A stretch of 64,000 nucleotides of DNA from Clostridia bacterium (GCA_017537175.1 JAFYLH010000032.1:1-64000); one strand, 5' to 3'. Positions 35,480 to 43,998 are shown, counted from the first letter of the stretch. Numbers and translations: made by a program. The notes: generated from the sequence alone by a model not told the origin.

Positions 35480-35545
35480 ATTCTCAATTCTTAATTCTCA
35501 ATTCTCAATTGAAGGAAGATTTCCGCTATGCGGAAATCATCAATT
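35480..35545. repeat. AATTCTC tandem repeat with hairpin
   Basis: Four to five AATTCTC/AATTCTT words are followed by GATTTCCGC-TATG-CGGAAATC. It lies immediately 5' of the acetyltransferase gene, so it would be in or near its leader. Confidence 0.6.
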
Positions 35546-35582
35546 TATTATATTATAAAACAGCGGATTTGTCAATTATAAA

Positions 35583-35611
35583 AGAAGGTTGGTTTAAAAC
35601 CAACCCTCTTT
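35583..35611 (-). terminator. Terminator of the 826-aa SLH protein gene
   Basis: GGTTGGTTTTAAACCAACC, with flanking AAAG/CTTT, sits 8 nt past the stop at 35619. On the minus strand it is followed by TTCTTT. Confidence 0.7.
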
Positions 35612-35618
35612 ATGTTAT

Positions 35619-38099
35619 TTATTTTACACCTCTGAAGGCATCATATGCCTTGAACATTACAGTTGCCTGTGCTCTGGTTGCGGTTCCGTTGGGGTCAAGA
35701 TAATTCTTGCCCTCCTTTGCAACACCCGAGATAAGACCTGCATTTACCGCCCATTCTATGGGGGTCTTTGCCCAATCTGCAACCTTTGATACATCGGGGA
35801 AAGAGGAAAGCTCCGCTCTGCCGTCAATGTTGATACCGTTCTTTTCGGAGTATACGAAGAAGAAGCGTGCAAGCTGTGCTCTTGTGATATTGTTGTTGGG
35901 ACCGAACTGTGTTTTGGAAAGACCGCTGGTAATGCCGTTCTCTACCGCCCAGCAAACGACCTCATTATACCAATGGCTTGTCTTGACGTCGGCAAAGCCT
36001 GCGTCTGCGGTATCATACTGAGTGAGGTCAACACCGTCAAGCTTTGCAAGTATTGTTAAGAACTGTGCACGGGTCAACTTGCCGTTGGGAACAAAGGTGG
36101 TCTCGGTCATGCCTGTAACATAACCCTTATCCACACAATAAGCAACAGATGCCGCAAACCAATGGTTAGGCTTAACGTCGGTAAAAGGAAGTGCCGACAG
36201 ATTTGTAAGTACGGGGAGCTTGAACCTTACCTCTGTTATACCGTACTCTTGGTTAAGCATGTCTGCCGGCTTGCCGTTCAGGGTCACATCATTTGGCTTG
36301 AGGTTAAAGCTGTCATATTCGATAGTGTTCAGTATAAGGACAAGGGTATAGTCGGTGTCGTATTCAAAGTTACCTTTTTCAACAAGCATTCCGTTACCGT
36401 CAAATATAACGTAGTAGGTTCCGTACATAGGCATACCATCCACAGGGGGATAGGGTGTAGCCGTACCGTTCATTACAGGAGTTACGCTTATCTCGTTTAC
36501 AGCCTTACCCGCAGTATATCCGCCAAGCTCGATCTTGACGTTTTCAAGCACGGGGAGAGTGTCGGGCGCACCGAGATTATAGTAGAAATTATACTGAACG
36601 TAGGTCTCGCCCCGATCAAAGGGTGTGGCGGGAACAAGACCGTCGGGAGTGCTGACCATAATAAAGCAACCATCTGCAAGGGTATAGCCTTCGGCAGCGT
36701 ATGCGGTGGCAAAGAAGAGATATGCCTTGCCTGCCTCAAATATGCTTGTATCCTCTACAAAGTTATAATATACATCATCTTCTATATAGTAGTTAGACAT
36801 ATACCAGCCGAAGTTCTCGCCTATATCGGGCAGAATGACCGCATCCTTCAAATCCTCATCGCCGTTTACCGCATAGACTGTAGGATAGAAGAAGGGCTTG
36901 CCCGCCTCGGGATATACCACCTCTGTTGCAAGGGTTATGCTTACTATCTCGATTGTGGGGATACCGAGCTTATCAAGAGAGAAGATGGCAAACAGAGTGC
37001 CGTTGTTGACCTCGGTTGCGTTGGCTGTCTTACCGTTAAGGCTGATATCGTTTTTGGTAAGAGAGCTTGTGTCATAGATATCGCTTGTAACTGCAATATA
37101 CAGATAATAATACTTATTTGCTTCAAAGCTACCTGTCTCTATGGGAATACGGTTACCCGAGGTGATGAAATAATCTTTACCGTAGCTGCTTGTGTTAACA
37201 GGGGCTGTAGAGCTTACGGTTATACCTGTTATGGGTGCGTCAAACTCATAGCCCGAAAGGGTATAAGAAACAGAGCTCATAGGCTTAGCCGAAATAGGAT
37301 CAAAGAAGAACCAGTAAACCGCAGTTCTGCCGTCATCGGAAAGACTCTGACACACACCGTCAAGGATCTTTGTTGTTATGTTTAAGGTGATAAACCTTTC
37401 ATTTGCAAATTTATAGCCTTCCTCCAGCACTATCTCGGCACGGTAAGCATAAGCAACCGAGTGTGCGTAGGTGGAGCCGTTATACTTTTCATAATCTGCA
37501 GGGTTGCCTGTCTTTGTGTCACTTACATACCAAGCACCGTCCCATAAGTCAAGTATGTCACCGAATTCATCCGTTCCGTTCATACGCATCAGCATTACCG
37601 TTTCAAGCTCGTTGCCTGCTACGAGATGAATGGCGGTGCGGTACTCCACAGAATCTACGTAGGTATATTGGGGGATAGGATCAAACACTATCTCTACAAC
37701 TATCCTGTTATTTCCGTCGCGCTCAACCTCAACTGCATCAACTCCGTCTACGTTGACTGATGCCGTGCTTGTAAAAGAATAACCTGCGTTTGCCTCTATG
37801 TACAACGTTGCCTTATACTGATGACCCGCAACGAACTTTCCGTATACGTTTACAAGAGAGCCTGTAGTCATATCATACCAACAGATACCGTTCTTGTAGT
37901 AGTTAGCGTTATTGTTACCCGCAGTAAGAGTAACGGTGTTGTCGTACTCTACCTTGTAGTCGGGACTGACACCCTCTGTAGGTACAGAAAGTCCGTCTAC
38001 CTTAACATAGCTTAAGGCATAGGCTGCCGATGATGTTACGGGTATCATAGCCATAAGCATTACGGCACAAATGACAAGTGCGATCAGACGTTTTTTCAT
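35619..38099 (-). CDS. SLH-domain surface protein with repeated beta-rich ectodomain
   Basis: An 826-aa exported protein. Residues 1-25 form a signal peptide (ending SSAAYA). Residues about 30-630 consist of repeating beta-rich units of about 130-150 aa, each with a phrase of the type NDVTLNGKPA or TILVEKGNFEYDTDY. Three SLH domains (about 640-826, TRAQ motifs in each) anchor it to the wall polymer. The ligand is unknown. The start at 38099 is chosen for AAAGGAGTGTATTCT and the signal peptide. The SLH region is very similar to that of the 1554-aa protein at 399-5063. Confidence 0.85.
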   Translation of the reverse strand: MKKRLIALVICAVMLMAMIPVTSSAAYALSYVKVDGLSVPTEGVSPDYKVEYDNTVTLTAGNNNANYYKNGICWYDMTTGSLVNVYGKFVAGHQYKATLYIEANAGYSFTSTASVNVDGVDAVEVERDGNNRIVVEIVFDPIPQYTYVDSVEYRTAIHLVAGNELETVMLMRMNGTDEFGDILDLWDGAWYVSDTKTGNPADYEKYNGSTYAHSVAYAYRAEIVLEEGYKFANERFITLNITTKILDGVCQSLSDDGRTAVYWFFFDPISAKPMSSVSYTLSGYEFDAPITGITVSSTAPVNTSSYGKDYFITSGNRIPIETGSFEANKYYYLYIAVTSDIYDTSSLTKNDISLNGKTANATEVNNGTLFAIFSLDKLGIPTIEIVSITLATEVVYPEAGKPFFYPTVYAVNGDEDLKDAVILPDIGENFGWYMSNYYIEDDVYYNFVEDTSIFEAGKAYLFFATAYAAEGYTLADGCFIMVSTPDGLVPATPFDRGETYVQYNFYYNLGAPDTLPVLENVKIELGGYTAGKAVNEISVTPVMNGTATPYPPVDGMPMYGTYYVIFDGNGMLVEKGNFEYDTDYTLVLILNTIEYDSFNLKPNDVTLNGKPADMLNQEYGITEVRFKLPVLTNLSALPFTDVKPNHWFAASVAYCVDKGYVTGMTETTFVPNGKLTRAQFLTILAKLDGVDLTQYDTADAGFADVKTSHWYNEVVCWAVENGITSGLSKTQFGPNNNITRAQLARFFFVYSEKNGINIDGRAELSSFPDVSKVADWAKTPIEWAVNAGLISGVAKEGKNYLDPNGTATRAQATVMFKAYDAFRGVK

Positions 38100-38257
38100 A
38101 GAATACACTCCTTTATAAATTGTTGCCGAAAACAACAATATATTATTCTCGTACCGATTATACCATATTTCCCCTGAAATGTCCCCACCCTTTACATGAA
38201 AAAGGGTGGGGATGTGAGTATATTTTTTCAAAAAATTATGAGCATTTTTCAAAAATT

Positions 38258-38285
38258 AAAAAGGCAGTCGAAATGACTGCCTTTT
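38258..38285 (-). terminator. Terminator of the rplJ-rplL operon
   Basis: AAAAGGCAGTC-GAAAT-GACTGCCTTTT with a T-rich minus-strand tail, 21 bp past rplL. Confidence 0.85.
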
Positions 38286-38306
38286 GCTATCACTAAAGGT
38301 GAAAAA

Positions 38307-38678
38307 TTACTTAACTTCAACCTCTGCGCCAGCCTCGGTGAGCTGAGCCTTGAGAGCCTCTGCCTCATCCTTGGAAACGCCTTCCTTAAGGGTCTTGGGA
38401 GCGCCCTCAACGAGGTCCTTAGCGTCCTTAAGGCCGAGACCTGTGATCTCACGTACAACCTTAATAACGTTGAGCTTGGAAGCACCAGCTGCCTTAAGGA
38501 TAACGTCGAACTCGGTCTTTTCTTCCTCAGCTGCTGCTGCGGGAGCTGCACCTGCCATTGCTACGGGAGCTGCGGATACGCCGAACTCCTCCTCAACTGC
38601 CTTTACGAGGTCGTTGAGCTCGAGAATTGTAAGAGACTTGATTTCTTCAAGAATGTTTGTGATCTTTTCGCTTGCCAT
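38307..38678 (-). CDS. rplL: Ribosomal protein L7/L12
   Basis: A 123-aa stalk protein. The N-terminal dimerisation helix ([20 protein letters not shown]), an Ala/Gly-rich hinge (about 35-52) and the C-terminal factor-binding domain ([16 protein letters not shown]) are all typical. It forms the multi-copy stalk that recruits translation GTPases. It lies 77 bp after rplJ. Confidence 0.97.
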   Translation of the reverse strand: MASEKITNILEEIKSLTILELNDLVKAVEEEFGVSAAPVAMAGAAPAAAAEEEKTEFDVILKAAGASKLNVIKVVREITGLGLKDAKDLVEGAPKTLKEGVSKDEAEALKAQLTEAGAEVEVK

Positions 38679-38755
38679 TTTTAAAATCCTCCATTAATAA
38701 GATAAATTTGTTAAGTTAATTGGCTGTGGCAAAATTATTGTAATTGAGCTGCCAC

Positions 38756-39307
38756 TTACTCTGCTGCAGGAGCTTCCTCTGCGGGAGCTTCTTCTGCTGC
38801 TGCGGGAACTTCCTCGCCGCTCTTGTCGATAACAGCCTGGAGACCGTAAGCGAGCTTGTAAAGAGGAGACTGGATGCTTCCGAGCAACTTGCAGATAAGG
38901 CCTTCTCTGGAAGGGATATCAGCAAGCGCATTTACTGCTGCTGCGTCGATTACGCCATTATCAATGAAACCTGCCTTGATTTCAAAGGTTTCGATCTTGT
39001 CTGCGTACTTCTTAAGGATCTTTGCTGCTGCAACGGGATCTTCCGCGCTTACTGCAAAGGCTGTCATACCCTCAAGGTACTGCTTCATTTCACCGTAGCC
39101 TGCTTCTTCGCATGCACGACCGGTAATGCTGTTCTTGTAAACCTTGTAGTCTACACCTGCTGCACGCATCTCTGCACGAAGCTTGGTATCGTCATCAACG
39201 GTAATACCCTGATAGTTTACCAGAACACCTGCGGTTGCATTTTTAACCTTTTCTGCGAGAACAGCTACATCGTTCTGCTTTTTAGCTAAGATTTTTGCGC
39301 TAGGCAT
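38756..39307 (-). CDS. rplJ: Ribosomal protein L10
   Basis: A 183-aa protein that anchors L7/L12 to the ribosome. The start at 39307 (MPSAKILAKKQ) follows AGGAGGTGAAAAAGA. VLVNYQGITVDDDTKLRAEMR and the C-terminal helices are typical. The last 15 residues are an Ala/Glu/Pro-rich tail. It is expected to repress its own operon through the leader at 39336-39476. Confidence 0.96.
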   Translation of the reverse strand: MPSAKILAKKQNDVAVLAEKVKNATAGVLVNYQGITVDDDTKLRAEMRAAGVDYKVYKNSITGRACEEAGYGEMKQYLEGMTAFAVSAEDPVAAAKILKKYADKIETFEIKAGFIDNGVIDAAAVNALADIPSREGLICKLLGSIQSPLYKLAYGLQAVIDKSGEEVPAAAEEAPAEEAPAAE

Positions 39308-39335
39308 GTTCTTTTTCACCTCCTGAAAAATTTGG

Positions 39336-39476
39336 GAGTCTTTTTGAAAACAAAAAGACTTTCTTTCGGTTAAAACAAAACATACCAACCGATAGAAAGT
39401 CAACAAATTACATGATATTTGAAACTCTTTCCTCGGCAGGACATTTTACTTTTAAACCTGCTGTCTTTGGATAGCC
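39336..39476 (-). ncRNA. L10 leader with transcription attenuator
   Basis: On the minus strand AAAGACAGCAGG, an A-rich loop and CCTGCCGAGG (39476-39431) match the conserved L10-binding kink of the L10 leader family. It is followed by GACTTTCT-aTCGGT paired with ACCGAaAGAAAGTC and TTTTTG (39401-39352), an intrinsic terminator. An overlapping alternative hairpin, AGTCTTTTTG-TTTT-CAAAAAGACT (39360-39336), could be exclusive with it. L10 binding is expected to favour termination. Confidence 0.85.
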
Positions 39477-39481
39477 GAATT

Positions 39482-39510
39482 ATAATATCACACTTTGTGT
39501 CGTTTGTCAA
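39482..39510 (-). promoter_or_regulatory. Sigma-A promoter of rplJ-rplL
   Basis: TTGACA (39510-39505), a 17-nt spacer and TATTAT (39487-39482). The -35 box overlaps the stop region of the upstream PHP gene. Confidence 0.75.
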
Positions 39511-40184
39511 TAGTTTTTGGAAAAATTATTATTTTCTAAAAACTCATTCATTTTTATTACTCTTTCGGGCAGATAATCCTCTACACGGTGACCGTCAAAG
39601 CCTACGGTTACACGCAGTCCCGCCTCACGGATGATGCGCTGCTGCTCCTCGTTACGCATAAATTCCTTGACATATTCATGCTCGCGATAATGATGGATAG
39701 AATCATAGCTTACATTCATTTCCCAAAACATTCCCGCCTCTGCCATCTTGGTGAAGAACTCAAGGGGATCAAAGCCCTTTTTCTCACAGTAGGCAAACAT
39801 ATCTGTATGGGCGATACCGCAGGGACACTTGAAGGTCTTGGCATAACCGATAAGGTCGGTGGCAACGGTGTTGTCGTTGTCTATGTCCTCCATAAGTGCA
39901 TAGTCAAAGCCCGCAAAATCCTCGCCGTCGGCGGGAGCACGGTGGTCATTACAAGTACATATCTCCACACCGCAGTAGAGAGTTATCCTGCCCTTGTATT
40001 CTTCCTTGAGGGCATTTATCTCCTCTATATACTGAGCCTTGCGCTCACCGATGCCGTAGTTATGGTCGGAGATACCGAAATGGGTTATACCTCCGGCTAT
40101 GGCAGCATCTATCATCAGGTGGGGATCATCTCTGCCGCAGCCCGAATAATAGCTGTGGGAATGTATGTCATGATAATTTTTCAT
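39507..40184 (-). CDS. PHP-domain phosphoesterase (histidinol phosphatase-like)
   Basis: A 225-aa metal-dependent phosphoesterase. The first PHP motif DIHSHSYYSGCG, the second GISDHN, and later AHTDMFAY and GFDGHRVED supply metal-binding His/Asp residues. It could act as a histidinol phosphatase or on another phosphomonoester; no his genes lie nearby. Its start overlaps the SGNH gene by 17 bp, and it ends a four-gene operon. Confidence 0.82.
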   Translation of the reverse strand: MKNYHDIHSHSYYSGCGRDDPHLMIDAAIAGGITHFGISDHNYGIGERKAQYIEEINALKEEYKGRITLYCGVEICTCNDHRAPADGEDFAGFDYALMEDIDNDNTVATDLIGYAKTFKCPCGIAHTDMFAYCEKKGFDPLEFFTKMAEAGMFWEMNVSYDSIHHYREHEYVKEFMRNEEQQRIIREAGLRVTVGFDGHRVEDYLPERVIKMNEFLENNNFSKNY

Positions 40185-41163
40185 TGATGTGTTTTACCCT
40201 TTCTTTCCATAATTCTTGATCATGGCTGTTGCTTGGCAGCTCGTAATTTTTTGTAATATACTCGGACAGATAGTCGGTGAACTTTACAGCACCCTTAAAG
40301 TTGACGTGTCTTTTGTCATAGAAATCTGTTTTAAAGTCAAGTCCCAGCTCACCAAAGCTGTCATTGAAGTTGGTGACCTTTATCTCTCCCGCCTCTTCTC
40401 TGAGCTTGTCGGTAAGCTCGGGGGAGACATACTCACAGGCGGGGACAATAAAGAATTCAAGCTCTATATCATTGTCCTTACAGAGGTCTATGATCTTGTT
40501 CATATACTTGATGCCGCGCTCATATTCCTCTTCGGTATAGAGAAAGCTTCTGTGATAACGCTTGTTTTGAGGCTGGGCTGTGCCAAGGTAGGTATAGCCT
40601 GCCATAATATCGCTTACCGCATCGGGTCGGGGAGAGATGTGCTCCCTTAAGCTGTACTGCTCCCAACGCTCGTGATAGTTGAAAAGAGGGAACAAAAGTC
40701 CTAATTTTTCTTTATTTGGAGCGGCAAACAGAGTCGCCTCCAGACGGTTGAGGGAATATGGCATATAGCCGATATTTACTTTATAATAGTCAGCCTCGTT
40801 TATACTGAAGAAAAACGAGGTGGCTTCTACCATTACAACCTCGGGGGACTGGGTTTTAAGAGCCTCCTTAAGGTAATAATAAGCCGTATCCGGCATCATA
40901 TAGGGAGCAGACACAACATAGGTGGTATGGCCGGTGTTTTGGTATATCCTTGCGGGGATGATGTCACAGTATGCCATAGAGGAGCCTACAAACATAAGGT
41001 CTATACTGTCCTCTTGTTCCTTGAGATACATATTCCATGTAGCGCCGTAGTCTCGGCGGTCGGGCATATATCTGTAGCCCAGATAGGATGTGACGCCCAG
41101 GACCGTAGTCAGCGCCAGTATAAAGGCTATGATCTCGGCGATTATTCTTATAGTTTTTTTCAT
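40168..41163 (-). CDS. Membrane-anchored SGNH/AlgX-like hydrolase
   Basis: A 331-aa protein with an N-terminal membrane anchor (about residues 8-28) and an extracellular SGNH-like domain. FVGSSMAY (about 58-65) supplies the candidate nucleophile Ser in block I. FYDKRHVNFKGA near residue 290 supplies the Asp-x-x-His pair of block V. Relatives esterify or de-esterify cell-wall sugars and teichoic acids; the substrate is unknown. It overlaps the HAD gene upstream (4 nt) and the PHP gene downstream (17 nt). Confidence 0.72.
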   Translation of the reverse strand: MKKTIRIIAEIIAFILALTTVLGVTSYLGYRYMPDRRDYGATWNMYLKEQEDSIDLMFVGSSMAYCDIIPARIYQNTGHTTYVVSAPYMMPDTAYYYLKEALKTQSPEVVMVEATSFFFSINEADYYKVNIGYMPYSLNRLEATLFAAPNKEKLGLLFPLFNYHERWEQYSLREHISPRPDAVSDIMAGYTYLGTAQPQNKRYHRSFLYTEEEYERGIKYMNKIIDLCKDNDIELEFFIVPACEYVSPELTDKLREEAGEIKVTNFNDSFGELGLDFKTDFYDKRHVNFKGAVKFTDYLSEYITKNYELPSNSHDQELWKERVKHINEKLS

Positions 41164-41768
41164 TTTGTCTCCAAATAAGCCTTCAACTTCTCTGCATCTC
41201 CGTCAAAGAGGTAGCCCTCTATACCGACAGCGCGACAACCCTCGATGTTCTTTTGGTTGTCGTCGATAAATACTGTTTCGGATGCTTCAAGTCCATAGGT
41301 ATCAAGAACATATTGGTATATTTCTTTGTTCGGCTTTGTTTTTTTGATAACTCCCGACACCACAAGACCGTCAAAAAGCACAAAAAGCTCCTTCATCCAG
41401 GGACTGCGGTGATAGTTGTTATAGAGGTTTACGCTTGTGTTTGACAACAGAAATATCCTGCCGCCCTTGGCTTTAAGCTCACGCACCAGCTCACACATTC
41501 CGGGCATAGGCTTAAGGTTGATTATCCAGTTGTTATAGGCATCAAGCGCCGCCTGATGTAAGTCCTTGGGCAGTCTTGACAAAAAGCCGTCTGTGACCTC
41601 GTCATCCTCAATGGTTCCTGCGTCAAGGCGGTCCCAATAAAGACGGTCAAATACCGTTTCTGCCACCAAGGCTACCTTAGATTCATCCTTTACATATACT
41701 CTTGTCAGGTCGTATGCCTCAAAGGGGGTAAGTACGTGACCCAAATCAAAAATAAAATTCTTAAGCAT
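41160..41768 (-). CDS. HAD-superfamily hydrolase (YihX-like, subfamily IA)
   Basis: A 202-aa HAD phosphatase. Motif I is FIFDLGHVL with the nucleophile Asp, motif II is FLLSNTS, the motif III Lys is in KKTKPNKEIY and motif IV is FIDDNQKN. It probably dephosphorylates a sugar phosphate or nucleotide; the specific substrate is unknown. It overlaps the SGNH gene by 4 nt. Confidence 0.85.
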   Translation of the reverse strand: MLKNFIFDLGHVLTPFEAYDLTRVYVKDESKVALVAETVFDRLYWDRLDAGTIEDDEVTDGFLSRLPKDLHQAALDAYNNWIINLKPMPGMCELVRELKAKGGRIFLLSNTSVNLYNNYHRSPWMKELFVLFDGLVVSGVIKKTKPNKEIYQYVLDTYGLEASETVFIDDNQKNIEGCRAVGIEGYLFDGDAEKLKAYLETK

Positions 41769-41790
41769 AATACATTCTCCGTTCCGTTAT

Positions 41791-42192
41791 TCATTTTAAG
41801 CGGGAGATCAGCTCTGCTGCATTATCTACATTACGCAGGATACCCCAGCCTATTAACAGGATGAGGAAGCACAGGTCTATTATCTTGAATTTAGGCTTGT
41901 ATGCAAACCGCTTGCCCTTGACATAGCGTACGGTGCAGCTGAAATATACCCATACAAGATACAATGCCTGAGGTATGAACAGGGGATTGTATGAAAAGGA
42001 TGCGGAAAAATCAAGCTTGAGCATGGCTACCGCCGCACGGGTGTTGCCGCAGCCGGGACAGTCAAAGCCGGTTAATTCGTGAAATATGCATTTAAGGCCG
42101 ATACCAAAGGAGGCAAGGTACGCCATTACCAATCCTGCCAATATCAATCCCACGGTTATAAGTATCATTTTGTTACGGCGCTTTTTTATCAT
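41791..42192 (-). CDS. DUF2752 membrane protein
   Basis: A 133-aa protein with about three membrane helices and the DUF2752 hallmark FDCPGCGNTRA. The role of the family is unknown. The start at 42192 follows GGAGACTCC. It is the first gene of an operon running through HAD, SGNH and PHP genes. Confidence 0.8.
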   Translation of the reverse strand: MIKKRRNKMILITVGLILAGLVMAYLASFGIGLKCIFHELTGFDCPGCGNTRAAVAMLKLDFSASFSYNPLFIPQALYLVWVYFSCTVRYVKGKRFAYKPKFKIIDLCFLILLIGWGILRNVDNAAELISRLK

Positions 42193-42358
42193 AATATGGA
42201 GTCTCCGTTGTTTATGCGGAGAGATATTTCTCCGCATATTCCGTTTGCACGGCGAATATAATTAAATATCATAATATATTGTAGTACAAATCAGGACAAA
42301 TAGCAAGGCTTTATATAAAAACCAATGTAATAATTTGTTAAAAATTTTCAAAAAGGTC

Positions 42359-42387
42359 TTGAAATCTCTGTCGATATGTGTTATAAT
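42359..42387 (+). promoter_or_regulatory. Sigma-A promoter of the DUF4234 gene
   Basis: TTGAAA (42359-42364), a 17-nt spacer and TATAAT (42382-42387) lie 30 bp before the ATG. Confidence 0.8.
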
Positions 42388-42417
42388 TAAGCAAATCTTA
42401 TTTTTGGAGGGTTTATC

Positions 42418-42753
42418 ATGAATATCAAAGAGCGTAACATCGTGACCTCTGTTATTCTCAGCCTTGTTACATGCGGTATTTACGGTTTTTACTGGGCATA
42501 CTGTATGGCTAAGGAAGCAGTTTCTGTTAATGATGAGAATGATGGCGCTATTCTTGAGGCTATTCTTTGTATGTTCCTCCCCTTCGTAGGCTTCTTCCTC
42601 ACCGAGAAGAAGTTTGCTCAGGGCTGTGCAGACAAGGGCATCGAGCATAAGGATAATACAATTCTTTACATTATCCTCGGCATTGTATTCCCCATCGCTA
42701 ACTACTGTCTGCTTCAGAACGACCTCAACAAGCTCGCTACTCCTGCAGAGTAA
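42418..42753 (+). CDS. DUF4234 small membrane protein
   Basis: A 111-aa protein with three hydrophobic segments. The N-terminus (KERNIVTSVILSLVTCGIYG, then FYW) is typical of DUF4234. Its role is unknown. A strong GGAGGG ribosome site, a consensus promoter and its own terminator suggest a well-expressed single-gene unit. Codon choice (mostly CTC/CTT and AAG) resembles that of the ribosomal genes here. Confidence 0.78.
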   Translation: MNIKERNIVTSVILSLVTCGIYGFYWAYCMAKEAVSVNDENDGAILEAILCMFLPFVGFFLTEKKFAQGCADKGIEHKDNTILYIILGIVFPIANYCLLQNDLNKLATPAE

Positions 42754-42763
42754 TTAAAAAGGC

Positions 42764-42796
42764 AAAAAAAAGACTCGTTTCAAACGAGTCTTTTTT
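42764..42796 (+). terminator. Terminator of the DUF4234 gene
   Basis: AAAGACTCGTTT-CAAACGAGTCTTTTTT, a 10-bp stem with almost no loop, 11 bp past the stop. Confidence 0.85.
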
Positions 42797-42835
42797 GCTG
42801 TACGGGGTATAATAAAGCGAGAAAGGTCATAAGAA

Positions 42836-43093
42836 ATGAAATCTGTACGAAATCTTTATAAAATAGGAATAGGACCCTCGAGCTCTCATACCATGGGCCC
42901 TGCCTTTGCGGTATGCGAGCAGAATGCAGACTGCGGTCTTATAGTCACCGCACCCACCTGCGGTGCCTGCGGGGTGCTTCCCGCGGTTCTCAAATATATG
43001 CAGGAGAAAAACGGATTTACCGGCAAGGATATGTCGGGTCTTTATCGAGAGACCTCGGAGGGCGGACTTGCCAAGCTTTATGTGCATAAATAA
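42836..43093 (+). pseudogene. Collapsed L-serine dehydratase: start, iron-sulfur and end segments joined
   Basis: An 85-aa open frame made of three pieces of an L-serine ammonia-lyase in the right order. Residues 1-25 are the N-terminus (LYKIGIGPSSSHTMGP). Residues about 36-58 are the iron-sulfur segment (IVTAPTCGACGVLPAVLKY). Residues 62-80 are the C-terminus (TGKDMSGLYRETSEGGLA). Full enzymes are about 400-520 aa, so most of the chain is gone, yet frame, start (AAAGG upstream), stop and terminator are intact. Two or more in-frame deletions, or a mis-assembled metagenomic contig, could explain it. Enzyme activity is very unlikely. Confidence 0.75.
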
Positions 43094-43102
43094 AGACGCA
43101 AC

Positions 43103-43131
43103 AACACCTCTGCTTTGGGGCAGAGGTGTTT
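43103..43131 (+). terminator. Terminator after the serine dehydratase remnant
   Basis: AACACCTCTGC-TTTGG-GGCAGAGGTGTTTG, 10 bp after the remnant's stop. Confidence 0.75.
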
Positions 43132-43138
43132 GTAAAAC

Positions 43139-43175
43139 AAAAAGCAGAGAGACTTGAGTCTCTCTGTTCTTTTTG
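43139..43175 (-). terminator. Terminator of the TM2-like gene
   Basis: CAGAGAGACT-TG-AGTCTCTCTG flanked by A and T runs, just past the stop at 43178. It could work in both directions. Confidence 0.8.
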
Positions 43176-43177
43176 TC

Positions 43178-43420
43178 TTAGATGATATCCTTACCGATAC
43201 CCTTGTAGAAAGTGCCCTTCTTTGCCTCGTACTCTTCATCGGTCATCTTGAAGATCTCAATAGCAAGAAGAATACCCATAACGAAGTTCCAAAGACCAAC
43301 AATGCCGCCAAACAATGTAAGAACGATATGAATGATACCGGTCTTTGCATCTCCCTGTATAAAGCTGGGAATACCAAAGTGGTTGAAAAGGGTCAGAATA
43401 GCAAATACTGTCTTGTTCAT
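43178..43420 (-). CDS. Small TM2-like membrane protein
   Basis: An 80-aa protein with two hydrophobic segments. NHFGIPSFIQGDAKTGIIHIV resembles the TM2-domain pattern, with a hydrophobic helix on either side and a charged C-terminal tail. Its role is unknown. It is a single gene and codon use is similar to its neighbours. Confidence 0.6.
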   Translation of the reverse strand: MNKTVFAILTLFNHFGIPSFIQGDAKTGIIHIVLTLFGGIVGLWNFVMGILLAIEIFKMTDEEYEAKKGTFYKGIGKDII

Positions 43421-43547
43421 AGTAGCCTCCTATAGTATTTTGTTAATTACCTCGTAATCGTAACACATTTCTTGATAAATGTCAATAAATATCAAAAAAT
43501 AAAGAAATATATTTTCACACATTGAAAACAGGGGCAAAAGCTGTCTT

Positions 43548-43873
43548 GTGCTCGTGATTTTCTCTAAACCCATTTTCGGTTTAGTGTAAGCCCAACGGCC
43601 TAAAAACAGTCCACCGGACTGTTTTAGTCGCCGCTACGCGATGCGACCGGCCTTCCGAATCCACATTGTATATCCCTCATACCAAGCAAAAAAGACACCA
43701 TAAGGTGTCTGTGCTCGTGATTTTCTCTAAACCTAACTTAACATTCAGCGTAGGTCCACGCCCTAAAAACAGTCCGCCGGACTGTTTTTGCCCGCCTATG
43801 GCATGGGCGCGGGCTTCCGAATCCACGTTAATATATCCCCCTACCAAGCAAAAAAGACACCCTAAGGTGTCTT
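43548..43873. repeat. Two tandem 163-bp units containing tRNA-Tyr 3'-end sequence and terminator
   Basis: Units at 43548-43710 and 43711-43873 share GTGCTCGTGATTTTCTCTAA, a hairpin around ACAGTCC-NCC-GGACTGT, CTTCCGAATCCAC, ACCAAGCAAAAAAGACACC and the hairpin to GGTGTCT. The piece CCGAATCCAC...ACCAAGCAAAAA is the 3' part and tail of the adjacent tRNA-Tyr gene in opposite orientation. The second unit and the real gene therefore form a long inverted repeat centred on the terminator. The gap 43421-43547 shows nothing further. Confidence 0.65.
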
Positions 43874-43876
43874 TTT
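43850..43876 (-). terminator. Terminator of the tRNA operon
   Basis: AAAAAGACACC-TTAG-GGTGTCTTTTTT on the minus strand, just past the tRNA-Tyr CCA end. A copy with one base change lies in the first tandem unit at about 43687-43710. Confidence 0.8.
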
Positions 43877-43879
43877 GCT

Positions 43880-43964
43880 TGGTGGGGGATGGTGGATTCG
43901 GACCACCGAAGTCAGTGACAACAGATTTACAGTCTGCCCCCTTTGGCCGCTCGGGAAATCCCCC
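43880..43964 (-). tRNA. tRNA-Tyr (GTA)
   Basis: 85 nt including an encoded CCA. The acceptor stem GGGGGAT pairs with ATCCCCC. The anticodon arm reads CAGACTGTAAATCTG with anticodon GTA. A long variable arm and the T-loop GGTCCGAATCC are present. It is processed from one transcript with tRNA-Thr. Confidence 0.95.
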
Positions 43965-43998
43965 ATATTTAGTTGATCGCTTGTCCGAAGAAGTCGTT

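Noticed and set aside
36162..37385. A 407-codon plus-strand frame
   Set aside because: Antisense to the 826-aa SLH gene with Cys/Tyr/Val-rich composition and no family resemblance; a shadow frame.
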